A program made the position numbers and the translations under genes. From Chryseobacterium sp. OV279 (lineage in GTDB: Bacteria; Bacteroidota; Bacteroidia; Flavobacteriales; Weeksellaceae), in contig NZ_FQUD01000004.1 of NCBI RefSeq assembly GCF_900128945.1, positions 496,001 through 560,000 of the forward strand: DNA of 64,000 bases. The letters are read 5' to 3'. Each line of letters opens with the position of its first letter. Position 1 is the stretch's first letter. The notes under the pieces were generated by a model. It did no database searches, was not told the origin of the DNA, and saw only the letters and a list, made by a program, of their open reading frames with translations. Of the stretch, positions 1 to 7,591 are shown piece after piece.

Positions 1-70
1 TTAAATTACTTGTCCTATGGAAAGTCCTTCAAACTGAGAAATTAGGTAGCTTTGTTAAAAATAATTACTT

Positions 71-556
71 ATGGAATCTAATATCGTTTTTAACAAAGAT
101 TTTGACTCGAACAGTGTTTATGTCATGACTGTTTATGATGCAGATGTTTCAAAAGTGTGGGATTATTTTACCCAATCTGAATTACTGGACCAATGGTGGG
201 GTCCAAAACCGTGGAAATGTGAAACGGTCAGCCAGGATTTTAAAGAAGGCGGAATCTGGCATTACGCAATGGTAGGTCCGGATGGGGAGAAAATGTATGC
301 GCAGGTTCAATACGGCGAAATCATGGAACACCGGAGCTTTGACGGGCTTGATTCTTTCTGTGATGAAAAAGGAAACATTAATGAAAATTTTGGACAGGCC
401 AAATGGCTGTTCGGATTTACAGGGATAGAAGAAGGAGTGAAAGTAACTGTCAATATCCATTTTCCGTCTCAGGAAACGATGAAACAACTATTGGAAATGG
501 GTTTTGAGGAAGGTTTTAAAACAGGACTGACACAGCTTCGCGATGTGATAATTTGA
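71..556 (+). CDS. SRPBCC (AHSA1-like) domain protein
   Basis: A 161-residue soluble protein with the look of the activator-of-Hsp90 (AHSA1)/SRPBCC fold. It has an early segment with DVSKVWDYFTQSELLDQWWG, the usual START-like opening in which a Trp-Trp-Gly follows the first helix, then alternating strands and a C-terminal helix ending in GFKTGLTQL. Such proteins bind hydrophobic ligands in a helix-grip cavity, and the ligand cannot be told from sequence. There is no signal peptide, so it is probably cytoplasmic. It stands alone: the next gene points the other way after 257 bp. The ATG start leaves no extra N-terminal residues before the family's first strand. The family call is good; the function is unknown. 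Confidence 0.85.
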   Translation: MESNIVFNKDFDSNSVYVMTVYDADVSKVWDYFTQSELLDQWWGPKPWKCETVSQDFKEGGIWHYAMVGPDGEKMYAQVQYGEIMEHRSFDGLDSFCDEKGNINENFGQAKWLFGFTGIEEGVKVTVNIHFPSQETMKQLLEMGFEEGFKTGLTQLRDVII

Positions 557-662
557 TGCTGTGTTGATGAGATGATTGTGAAATTGGAAAATTTGACAAA
601 GCCGGAGATGTTGTCTTTTTTATGTTTTGGCTGAAGCCTTTGTTTTTTTTTGTAAAAGAAAA

Positions 663-680
663 GACGGGCTAAAGCCCGTC
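663..680. repeat. Perfect 18-bp GC-rich palindromic hairpin
   Basis: GACGGGCT and AGCCCGTC form an 8-bp perfect stem around two A residues in an otherwise AT-rich gap. A smaller hairpin (GGCTGAAGCC, near 630-639) and a T-run precede it. It may serve as a terminator for the upstream SRPBCC gene, but the T-run lies before rather than after the large stem, so a dispersed palindromic intergenic repeat is as likely. Confidence 0.5.
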
Positions 681-813
681 CCTATTGAATTTTTATATGC
701 AGATGCATTTGAAATTTAAATAATGTGATTGTTCACAGAATCCTCAGATTTGCATCCTTGTACATCATTCTATTCACCACATTGTCAAATCTTCAAATCA
801 ACACATCATTGCA

Positions 814-1152
814 TCAAATCAATTCTTCTTCCTGAAAATACTGTATAATCGCTTTTTTCATCAGAAGAGACTGTTCGTTGGGTCTTAATTCCGGAAGTTC
901 TTCCAGTTTGTCATACTGTGGCCATCCGTCTTCATAGTGTGTAAATTTGTAGTACCCGAAAGGCTCCAGCAATCTGCATACTGCGATGTGGATTAAATTT
1001 ACTTTGTCTTCTTTTGTATATTTTTGTTGGCCGCTTCCAAGTTCCTGTAGCCCGATCAGAAACAAAAGGGTTTCAATCGGTGGATTTTTTTCAGTATCGA
1101 AAGTATCTACAAAGAACTGTTCTATTTTTTTCCAGTAATCTGATTCATTCAT
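814..1152 (-). CDS. Hypothetical protein (112 aa)
   Basis: No family recognised. The protein is soluble, acidic and rich in Glu/Leu (PIETLLFLIGLQELGSG, EPFGYYKFTHYEDGWPQYDK), with no signal peptide or membrane segment. An in-frame TTG lies four codons upstream (1164), but the ATG at 1152 is the more natural start. It is the last gene of a tight minus-strand run behind the four-helix-bundle protein (19-bp gap) and oligopeptidase B, so it is probably cotranscribed. It may be a conserved Flavobacteria protein of unknown role. Confidence 0.7.
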   Translation of the reverse strand: MNESDYWKKIEQFFVDTFDTEKNPPIETLLFLIGLQELGSGQQKYTKEDKVNLIHIAVCRLLEPFGYYKFTHYEDGWPQYDKLEELPELRPNEQSLLMKKAIIQYFQEEELI

Positions 1153-1171
1153 ATGATTGATCAATGATGAT

Positions 1172-1573
1172 TTATAATTGATTGTTAATACGTTTTAAGT
1201 CTTCACTCAGCTTCTTTTTATAGGCTGATGTTGCTTTTACAATCTCATCAGCTTCTTTGAGAAGACTGTTTGTTTTTTCCGTTGGAAGAAGCTTCAGTTC
1301 ATCAATCAGTTCCAGCCAAAATAATGTTTCATCAGCTTCTTCTACGACGATGCATATTTTGGAATATTTTTCTTTTAGAGAGCGGGCTCTGCACATTGCT
1401 CTGTAATTGCTGGCTGTTGATGATGCTGATCTGAAAATTTGTCTTCTGATATTTGATATCTTATCTGAATATGGAATTTCAGACAACTCATTCATAATAG
1501 TGATTGTCAAAGATTTGGTTCTTTGTGAAAATACCTGACTATAATTGTTGTCCGCATTCACATCAATCATCAT
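1172..1573 (-). CDS. Four helix bundle protein (23S rRNA IVS-protein family)
   Basis: A 133-residue all-alpha protein with the characteristic signature of the 'four helix bundle' family first seen in 23S rRNA intervening sequences: SQRTKSLTITIMNELSEIP, then RRQIFRSASSTASNYRAM, then KYSKICIVVEEADETLFWLELI. The family is widespread as free-standing genes in Bacteroidota and has no established biochemical role. Its ATG follows the stop codon of oligopeptidase B with no gap (TAA-ATG), so it is probably translated by coupling. No rRNA surrounds it here. Confidence 0.85.
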   Translation of the reverse strand: MMIDVNADNNYSQVFSQRTKSLTITIMNELSEIPYSDKISNIRRQIFRSASSTASNYRAMCRARSLKEKYSKICIVVEEADETLFWLELIDELKLLPTEKTNSLLKEADEIVKATSAYKKKLSEDLKRINNQL

Positions 1574-3619
1574 TTATAAATTATCATTTATTTTCAACAG
1601 AAACGCATATTCCAGTGCGTCTTCTTTCAATGATTCAAACCTTCCGCTGGCTCCGCCGTGGCCTGAGCTCATATCTGTTTTGAATAATAAAAGATGGTCA
1701 TCTGTTTTCAACTCTCTCATTTTTGCCGTCCATTTTGCCGGTTCCCAGTATTGAACCTGAGAATCGTGAAGACCTGTGGTGATCAGCATATGAGGATAGT
1801 CTTTCGCTTCTACATTGTCGTAAGGCGAATAGTCTTTCATATACTCATAATATTCCTTGTCATTTGGATTTCCCCATTCGTCGTATTCTCCGGTTGTCAA
1901 TGGAATGGTTTCATCCAGCATCGTTGTCACCACATCTACGAAAGGAACCTGTGCTACAATTCCGTTAAAAAGCTTTGGCTCATAATTAACCACAGCTCCT
2001 ACCAGAAGTCCGCCGGCGCTTCCGCCCATTGCATACATATGGTTGGATGATGTATAGTTTTCTTTAATCAAATGCTTTCCAGCATCGATGAAATCGAAGA
2101 ATGTATTTTTCTTGAAGAGCATTTTTCCATCTTCATACCATTCTCTTCCCAGGTATTCTCCACCACGGATGTGAGCGATAGCATAGATAAATCCTCTATC
2201 TAAAATAGAAAGTCTTACATTGGAGAAACTGGCATCCACCGTATGTCCGTAGCTTCCATAACCATATAACAGTAAGGGAGTATCCGCAGATTTTTGAGTG
2301 TCTTTATGATAAACCAATGAGATCGGGATTCTTGTTTCTCCATCTCTTGATTCTGCCCAGATTCTTTCTGATACATAATTTTCGGCATGGAATTTTCCAC
2401 CCAGTACTTCCTGTTGTTTCAGAAGCTGAGTTGTTTTCTCCTTCATGTTGTACTCATAGGTTGAGCTTGGCTGCGTCAGTGATGTATAGCCATAACGGAG
2501 AACCTCGGTATCAAATTCCATATTGATTCCGATATAAGTAGTATACGTTGGGTCAGAAAAAGGCAGATAGTAGGATTCCTGAGTTTTCTCATCAATAATC
2601 TTGATTTGAAGAAGTCCTTCCTCTCTCTCTTCCAGAACCAGATAGTCTCTGAAAATTTCGAAACCTTCCAGCAGAACTTCAGCACGGTGTGGAATTACGT
2701 CTGTCCAGTTTTCCATTCCGCAGTTGTCAATCTTGGTTTTTACAATCTTGAAATTGGTGGCATCGTCTGCGTTGGTAATGATATAGAATTCATCTTCATA
2801 ATGTTCTACAGAATATTCCAGATCATCTATTCTTGGCTGAATAATTTTCCATTCTGCAAAAACATTGTTGGACGGAATAAATCTGTGTTCATCAGAAATC
2901 GTACTGGAGCTTGCAATGAAAATATACTCCATTGATTTTGTCTTGAAAACATTCACGTCAAAAGTATCATCCTCTTCGTGGAAGATCAGGATGTCTTCTG
3001 AAGCATCTGTACCCAGCTTATGTCTGTAAACCTGGAATGCACGGAGACTTTCATCTTTTCTGATGTAGAAAACGTGTTCATTGTCATTCGCCCAGACCGC
3101 TTTTCCCGTCGTGTTCAGAATCTGATCTGCGAAAACTTCTCCTGTTACAAGATTTTTGAAATTGATCGTATAGATTCTTCTGCTGACATTATCTGATGAA
3201 AAAGAAACCAGTTCATTGTTCGGAGAGACGGCAACGCTTCCTACTTCAAAGTAAGTTTCACCTTCTGCCAATACATTGACGTCAACTATTATTTCTTCTT
3301 CGTTATCAAGACTTTTGTGTTTTCTGCAGAAGATAGGATATTCTTTTCCTTCTTCGTAGCGTACAATATACCAGTATCCGTTAAAGAAATAGGGGAGAGA
3401 CTCATCGTCTTTTTTATAGCGGGCTTTCATCTCTTCGAAAAGTTCTTCCTGAAAAGCTTCAGTATCTTTCATCATCACCTCTTCGTAAGCATTTTCCTCT
3501 TCAAGGTATTGGATGACTTCGGGATTTTCCCTTTCGTTAAGCCAGAAGTAATTATCAGTTCTTCTGTCGCCGTGTATTTCTAGTATTTTTTCTATTTTTT
3601 TTGCCTGTGGAGCTTTCAT
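1574..3619 (-). CDS. ptrB: Oligopeptidase B (S9A family serine peptidase)
   Basis: A 681-residue prolyl-oligopeptidase-fold enzyme. It opens with HGDRRTDNYFWLNERENPEV, the typical start of oligopeptidase B, followed by a beta-propeller region (roughly residues 70-400) and a C-terminal alpha/beta-hydrolase domain. The nucleophile motif GGSAGG (about residue 520), the preceding YGYGSYG oxyanion segment, the Asp region (TTGLHDSQVQYWEPAKW) and the catalytic His (SGHGG) are all present. The family cleaves short peptides after basic residues. No signal peptide is seen, so it is probably cytoplasmic or periplasmic without an obvious leader. It heads a minus-strand run with the four-helix-bundle protein. 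The specific call over a generic S9 peptidase rests on the N-terminal motif and length. Confidence 0.9.
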   Translation of the reverse strand: MKAPQAKKIEKILEIHGDRRTDNYFWLNERENPEVIQYLEEENAYEEVMMKDTEAFQEELFEEMKARYKKDDESLPYFFNGYWYIVRYEEGKEYPIFCRKHKSLDNEEEIIVDVNVLAEGETYFEVGSVAVSPNNELVSFSSDNVSRRIYTINFKNLVTGEVFADQILNTTGKAVWANDNEHVFYIRKDESLRAFQVYRHKLGTDASEDILIFHEEDDTFDVNVFKTKSMEYIFIASSSTISDEHRFIPSNNVFAEWKIIQPRIDDLEYSVEHYEDEFYIITNADDATNFKIVKTKIDNCGMENWTDVIPHRAEVLLEGFEIFRDYLVLEEREEGLLQIKIIDEKTQESYYLPFSDPTYTTYIGINMEFDTEVLRYGYTSLTQPSSTYEYNMKEKTTQLLKQQEVLGGKFHAENYVSERIWAESRDGETRIPISLVYHKDTQKSADTPLLLYGYGSYGHTVDASFSNVRLSILDRGFIYAIAHIRGGEYLGREWYEDGKMLFKKNTFFDFIDAGKHLIKENYTSSNHMYAMGGSAGGLLVGAVVNYEPKLFNGIVAQVPFVDVVTTMLDETIPLTTGEYDEWGNPNDKEYYEYMKDYSPYDNVEAKDYPHMLITTGLHDSQVQYWEPAKWTAKMRELKTDDHLLLFKTDMSSGHGGASGRFESLKEDALEYAFLLKINDNL

Positions 3620-3743
3620 CCGAATATTTTAAGTTTTTAATGGGCCGGATGGAACGTACTTATCTGTTTTCTCTTTTTCGGAGAACCGATTTACAGTAAC
3701 GTTTCATTCAATATTAATTCTTGTTCAAATTTAGGTAAAAAAA

Positions 3744-3778
3744 AGCCATCTTTCCTGTATTGAAAAGACGGCCGTTTT
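3744..3778 (-). terminator. Intrinsic terminator after hemD
   Basis: On the minus strand GCCGTCTTT pairs with AAAGATGGC (one G-U pair) and is followed by a run of eight T residues, 19 bp downstream of the hemD stop. Read on the plus strand the stem has one A-C mismatch, so it is oriented for hemD. Confidence 0.75.
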
Positions 3779-3796
3779 TATCTTATGTATTAAAGA

Positions 3797-4540
3797 CTAT
3801 TTGTGAAGTGCTTTAATATACTTTTCAAGTGCCATAGTCATAGATGGAGTTTCCTTTGTAGGAGCCATCAGATCTACCTTTATGCCTGCTTCTTCCGCAG
3901 CTGCCAAAGTAGTGTTTCCGAAAACACCGATCTTGGTTTCCTCCTGTTTGAAGTCTGGGAAATTCTGTTGAAGAGATTTGATTCCCTGTGGGCTGAAAAA
4001 GATCAGCATGTCATAATCCTTAGCATTGATGTCTGTAAGATCGCTGCATACGGTTCTGTACATGATGGCTCTGGTCCAGTCGACATTGGCTGTTTCCATC
4101 GTTTTCACGATATCCGGGCTCAGCACATCTGAAGACGGCAGAAGGTATTTTTCTGTAGGGAATTTCTTGAACAGAGGCAGAAGATCTGAGAAGTTTTTCT
4201 CCCCAAAGCTGATCTTTCTCTTTCTATAAACAATATGTTTCTGAAGATAGTTGGCAATCGCCTCAGACTGGCAGATGTATCTCATCGTATCCGGAACCGC
4301 GAAACGCAGCTCTTCGGCAAGTCTGAAGTAATGATCTATTGCATTTTTGCTGGTGAAAATAATCCCAGTAAACTGCGTCAGATCTATCTTCTGAGTTCTG
4401 AGTTCTTTGTTGTCAACTCCTTCGACGTGGATGAAAGGGCGGAAATCAATCTTTATTTTTTCCTTCTTTGCTATATCCAGATATGGAGAAGACTCACTAG
4501 GCGCTGGTTGAGAAACCAATATAGACTTTATTCTCATCAT
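3797..4540 (-). CDS. hemD: Uroporphyrinogen-III synthase
   Basis: A 247-residue protein of the HemD family, which closes hydroxymethylbilane into uroporphyrinogen III in haem synthesis. Two Rossmann-like lobes are visible: the first with SILVSQPAPSESSPYLDIAK and FTGIIFTSKNAIDHYF, and the second with YDMLIFFSPQGIKSLQQNFP and KIGVFGNTTLAAAEEAGIKV, the family's sugar/pyrrole-contact motifs. Two adjacent ATG codons (4540 and 4537) could both start it. It lies 9 bp downstream of a DUF4271 membrane protein, a pairing common in Flavobacteria, and the two are probably cotranscribed. HemD is poorly conserved in sequence, but motif order and length fit well. Confidence 0.9.
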   Translation of the reverse strand: MMRIKSILVSQPAPSESSPYLDIAKKEKIKIDFRPFIHVEGVDNKELRTQKIDLTQFTGIIFTSKNAIDHYFRLAEELRFAVPDTMRYICQSEAIANYLQKHIVYRKRKISFGEKNFSDLLPLFKKFPTEKYLLPSSDVLSPDIVKTMETANVDWTRAIMYRTVCSDLTDINAKDYDMLIFFSPQGIKSLQQNFPDFKQEETKIGVFGNTTLAAAEEAGIKVDLMAPTKETPSMTMALEKYIKALHK

Positions 4541-4549
4541 TGACTTTTA

Positions 4550-5218
4550 TTAAAAAAATAACAACTTCCATAGCAACAATAAAGGTGCGATTTGGAGGGT
4601 GCAAATATACAAAAATTTATAATACCATTTTTCGGGAAGTATGTTGTTTTTGTGAAACAAATAGAAGAAAATCTTGAAAACCGCGACAAATGCGAAGAAT
4701 CCGAAATAGTATAAAAATATTTTATTTCTGTCTACGGGGAAATAATAGTGGGTTACACAAAGAATTATTAACAAAAATGACAGAATGAAGTAAAATTTGG
4801 TGGAGGTAAAATAAAAAACAGTCCATTTTCTGCCATCACCTATACTTTGATAAAATAAAAAGCCCAATGCAGATTTTGATGCATAAAAAAATATGACTGC
4901 CAATAATGTATATCCGAATTTATTAAGCTGATATCCCATAAGCTGAAGATCGGCGATGTATTTCGGAACGATGGGAATATATTGAGACAGCAGAACAGAC
5001 AGGGTCAAAGCCGTTACACAGGACGTGATAATCCAGCTCGGAAGGTTGTTGCTGGCATCAAAATACTTCTGAAGTAGAAAATCTTTCAGGCTTGCATCTC
5101 TTTCTATGATATTCATCATGAAAACATACAGGAATATGCATCCTATCAGGATAAAGATTACCCAGTCATTGTTCTCAGGTATTCTTACGTGGTTGATAAA
5201 GTTTTGTGATAACGGCAA
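4550..5218 (-). CDS. DUF4271 integral membrane protein
   Basis: A multi-pass membrane protein with about five or six hydrophobic segments (WVIFILIGCIFLYVFMMN, SWIITSCVTALTLSVLL, FGYTLLAVIFFYASKSALGF, FYFILSFLLIILCV, FLYYFGFFAFVAVFKIFFYL). It matches the Bacteroidota DUF4271 family, whose members open with a HVRIPENNDWV-like segment, here about 11 residues in. The longest frame starts with ATG at 5314 but would run into the divergent glycosyltransferase gene (ATG at 5295). I therefore prefer the TTG at 5218, which puts the conserved segment near the N-terminus and lies about 15 nt after a minus-strand TAATTTTG element (5240-5233). It is followed 9 bp later by hemD. The function is unknown. Confidence 0.75.
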   Translation of the reverse strand: MPLSQNFINHVRIPENNDWVIFILIGCIFLYVFMMNIIERDASLKDFLLQKYFDASNNLPSWIITSCVTALTLSVLLSQYIPIVPKYIADLQLMGYQLNKFGYTLLAVIFFYASKSALGFLFYQSIGDGRKWTVFYFTSTKFYFILSFLLIILCVTHYYFPVDRNKIFLYYFGFFAFVAVFKIFFYLFHKNNILPEKWYYKFLYICTLQIAPLLLLWKLLFF

Positions 5219-5277
5219 AGGAATATTTTTTGCAAAATTATAGATTATTTTGTATAAAATAAAAAGGTTAAATAAAC

Positions 5278-5285
5278 TATCTTTG
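5278..5285 (+). promoter_or_regulatory. Bacteroidota -7 element upstream of the glycosyltransferase
   Basis: TATCTTTG matches TAnnTTTG and ends 9 nt before the ATG at 5295, implying a very short leader. The only upstream TTTG (5249-5252) is 25 nt away, longer than usual, so the assignment is tentative. Confidence 0.4.
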
Positions 5286-5294
5286 CAAACTGAA

Positions 5295-6011
5295 ATGAAA
5301 AAACTCGTCATCATCCCTACCTATAACGAAAAGGAAAATATTGAAAATATTATTTCCGCGGTTTTTGCATTGGAAGATGATTTTCATATTCTGGTGGTGG
5401 ATGACTCTTCCCCGGACGGAACAGCAGAAATAGTAAGAGACCTTCAGAAAAGATTTACCCATCATCTTCATATGTCTGTGAGGCATACAAAAGACGGTTT
5501 GGGAAAGGCATATATTCATGGTTTTACATGGGCCATAGAAAATAAGTATGACTACATTTTTGAAATGGATGCCGATTTTTCACACAACCCAAGTGATTTA
5601 CCGAAACTTTTTGAAGCCTGTCTGAATGCAGATATGGCGATAGGTTCCCGTTATTCAAAAGGAGTGAATGTAGTGAACTGGCCGATGGGCCGTGTGCTGC
5701 TTTCCTATTTTGCATCCAAATATGTAAGGTTTATTTTAGGACTTCCTATTCATGACACTACGGCAGGATTTGTCTGTTTCTCAAGAAAAGTTCTTGAAGA
5801 AATTGGATTGAATAATGTAAAACTTAAAGGATACGGCTTTCAGATTGAAATGAAATTCCGTGCTTTTAAAAAAGGTTTTAAAATTGTAGAAGTTCCTATT
5901 ATATTTACGAACAGAATTTTAGGAGAAAGTAAAATGAACGGTGGCATCATTCATGAAGCTGTATTCGGAGTTTTAAATTTAAAGTGGAAATCAATAATCA
6001 ACAGATTATGA
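5295..6011 (+). CDS. Polyprenol monophosphomannose synthase (Dpm1-like GT2)
   Basis: A 238-residue family-2 glycosyltransferase that transfers a sugar from a nucleotide donor to a polyprenyl phosphate carrier. Motifs in order are IIPTYNEKENIENII at the N-terminus, VVDDSSPDGT (nucleotide-binding Asp pair), EMDADFSHNPSDLP (the DAD metal-binding triad plus the DPM1 acceptor segment) and HDTTAGFVCFSRKVLEEIG, ending with ESKMNGGIIHEA. No C-terminal membrane anchor is seen, as in bacterial short-form DPM synthases. The ATG at 5295 directly precedes the first strand; upstream in-frame codons would overlap the promoter. The stop overlaps the next gene's start (ATGA), so the two are translationally coupled. 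Confidence 0.92.
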   Translation: MKKLVIIPTYNEKENIENIISAVFALEDDFHILVVDDSSPDGTAEIVRDLQKRFTHHLHMSVRHTKDGLGKAYIHGFTWAIENKYDYIFEMDADFSHNPSDLPKLFEACLNADMAIGSRYSKGVNVVNWPMGRVLLSYFASKYVRFILGLPIHDTTAGFVCFSRKVLEEIGLNNVKLKGYGFQIEMKFRAFKKGFKIVEVPIIFTNRILGESKMNGGIIHEAVFGVLNLKWKSIINRL

Positions 6012-6376
6012 AAAAGCTGGTCTTCATTTTCGTTATGCTGTGCATGTTCTCATGCGGCGATTATATCGACAAACCCAAAAATCTGATCGAGCCGGATGCT
6101 ATGGCTGAGATCCTCGCTGACCTTGCGCTTACGGATCAGGCGATCATGACCTATCAGAATAAAAACCTGGAAGCGGGAACAAGATTTGTGCTTAAATCCC
6201 ATAAAGTAAAATCTGAAGATTTTGTAGAAAGCTTTAAATATTATGTCATCAAAGACAAAATGAAAAATATTGCGGAAGACGCGCAGAAAATAGTATTGAA
6301 AAAAGATCCTAAAGCGGAAAAGTATATTCAGGATAAAATGAAAGGTACTTTACCTCCACCTGTTTTAAACAAATAA
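6008..6376 (+). CDS. DUF4296 lipoprotein
   Basis: A 122-residue exported protein. It starts MKKLVFIFVMLCMFSCGDYI, a lipoprotein signal peptide with Cys in the lipobox (MFSC), so it should be lipid-anchored after export. The body (EPDAMAEILADLALTDQAI, KSHKVKSEDFVESFKYYV) fits the Bacteroidota DUF4296 family of unknown function, which is small and helical. Its ATG overlaps the stop of the glycosyltransferase by 4 bp, and tgt follows, so all belong to one operon. The start at 6008 is chosen over an upstream in-frame codon (5984) because it gives the clean signal peptide. Confidence 0.88.
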   Translation: MKKLVFIFVMLCMFSCGDYIDKPKNLIEPDAMAEILADLALTDQAIMTYQNKNLEAGTRFVLKSHKVKSEDFVESFKYYVIKDKMKNIAEDAQKIVLKKDPKAEKYIQDKMKGTLPPPVLNK

Positions 6377-6447
6377 ATATGATGCGGAAACGCGTTCTGT
6401 CTGTAAAAGCAGAACCGTTATTAGCGGCGAATAAAAAGAATAGACGA

Positions 6448-7578
6448 ATGAAATTTTTTAATATAGAAAAAACCTCTGAAGGAAAAGCAAGAGCGGGGGA
6501 GATCACCACAGACCACGGGAAGATCCAGACGCCCATCTTTATGCCTGTAGGAACTGTAGCAAGTGTAAAAACAGTTCATCAGAGAGAATTAAAAGAAGAC
6601 ATTAAAGCCCAGATTATCCTGGGGAATACCTACCACCTGTACCTTCGTCCTGCGATGGACACTATGGAGAAGGCAGGAGGACTGCATAAGTTCATGAACT
6701 GGGATCTTCCTATCCTTACCGATTCAGGAGGTTTTCAGGTGTTTTCACTTTCCAAAAGCAGAAAGATGTCGGAGGAGGGAGTGAAATTCAAATCTCATAT
6801 CGACGGAAGTTATCACATGTTTACGCCTGAAAAATCAATGGAAATCCAAAGACAGATCGGAGCGGATATTTTCATGGCTTTTGACGAATGCGTTGCTTAT
6901 CCCAGTGGATACAACGAGGTAAAAGCTTCTATGGAAATGACTCACCGATGGTTAAAAAGATGCATCGATTGGAATGAAGCAAATCCTGAATTATACGGTC
7001 ACAAACAACGATTTTTCCCTATTGTTCAAGGTTCTACCTATTCGGATTTAAGAAAAATTTCAGCGGAAGTAATTTCTGAAGCTGGTGCTGAAGGAAACGC
7101 AATCGGCGGACTTTCCGTTGGTGAGCCTGAAGAGGAACTGTACAGAATTACCGACGAGGTTACCGATATTCTTCCAAAAGAGAAACCTAGATACCTTATG
7201 GGTGTAGGAACTCCTTGGAATATCCTGGAATCCATTGGTCTGGGAATTGATATGATGGACTGTGTAATGCCTACCAGAAATGCCAGAAATGCAATGCTTT
7301 TCACATGGCAGGGGGTAATGAACATGAAAAATGAAAAATGGAAGCAGGACTTTTCGCCTTTGGATGAATTTGGAACCAGCTATGTAGACAGAGAATATTC
7401 GAAAGCGTATTTACGTCATTTATTTGTATCAAAAGAATATCTTGCAAAGCAGATCGCATCAGTACATAATCTTGCCTTTTACTTAGATCTTGTAAAAGTA
7501 GCGAGAGAACATATTTTAGCAGGTGATTTCTATGAATGGAAAAAATCTGTAGTGCCGGTTCTTAAACAAAGACTTTAA
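6448..7578 (+). CDS. tgt: tRNA-guanine(34) transglycosylase
   Basis: A 376-residue TIM-barrel enzyme that swaps guanine-34 for preQ1 in queuosine tRNAs. Seen: NTYHLYLRP, the nucleophile/acid segment LTDSGGFQVFSLS (Asp92), FMAFDEC, IVQG, GGLSVGEPEEE and MDCVMPTRNARN (Asp271). The start at 6448 (MKFFNIEKT) matches the family; an upstream ATG at 6379 would add an atypical basic tail of 23 residues. The zinc site is odd: where the canonical enzyme has Cys-x-Cys-x2-Cys, this one reads PLDEFGTSYVDREYS (about residues 304-318) with no Cys, although the His of VHNLAFY (residue 340) remains. It lies in an operon with the DUF4296 lipoprotein upstream and an LptF/G permease downstream. Confidence 0.95.
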   Translation: MKFFNIEKTSEGKARAGEITTDHGKIQTPIFMPVGTVASVKTVHQRELKEDIKAQIILGNTYHLYLRPAMDTMEKAGGLHKFMNWDLPILTDSGGFQVFSLSKSRKMSEEGVKFKSHIDGSYHMFTPEKSMEIQRQIGADIFMAFDECVAYPSGYNEVKASMEMTHRWLKRCIDWNEANPELYGHKQRFFPIVQGSTYSDLRKISAEVISEAGAEGNAIGGLSVGEPEEELYRITDEVTDILPKEKPRYLMGVGTPWNILESIGLGIDMMDCVMPTRNARNAMLFTWQGVMNMKNEKWKQDFSPLDEFGTSYVDREYSKAYLRHLFVSKEYLAKQIASVHNLAFYLDLVKVAREHILAGDFYEWKKSVVPVLKQRL

Positions 7579-7591
7579 AAACAGAACGATC

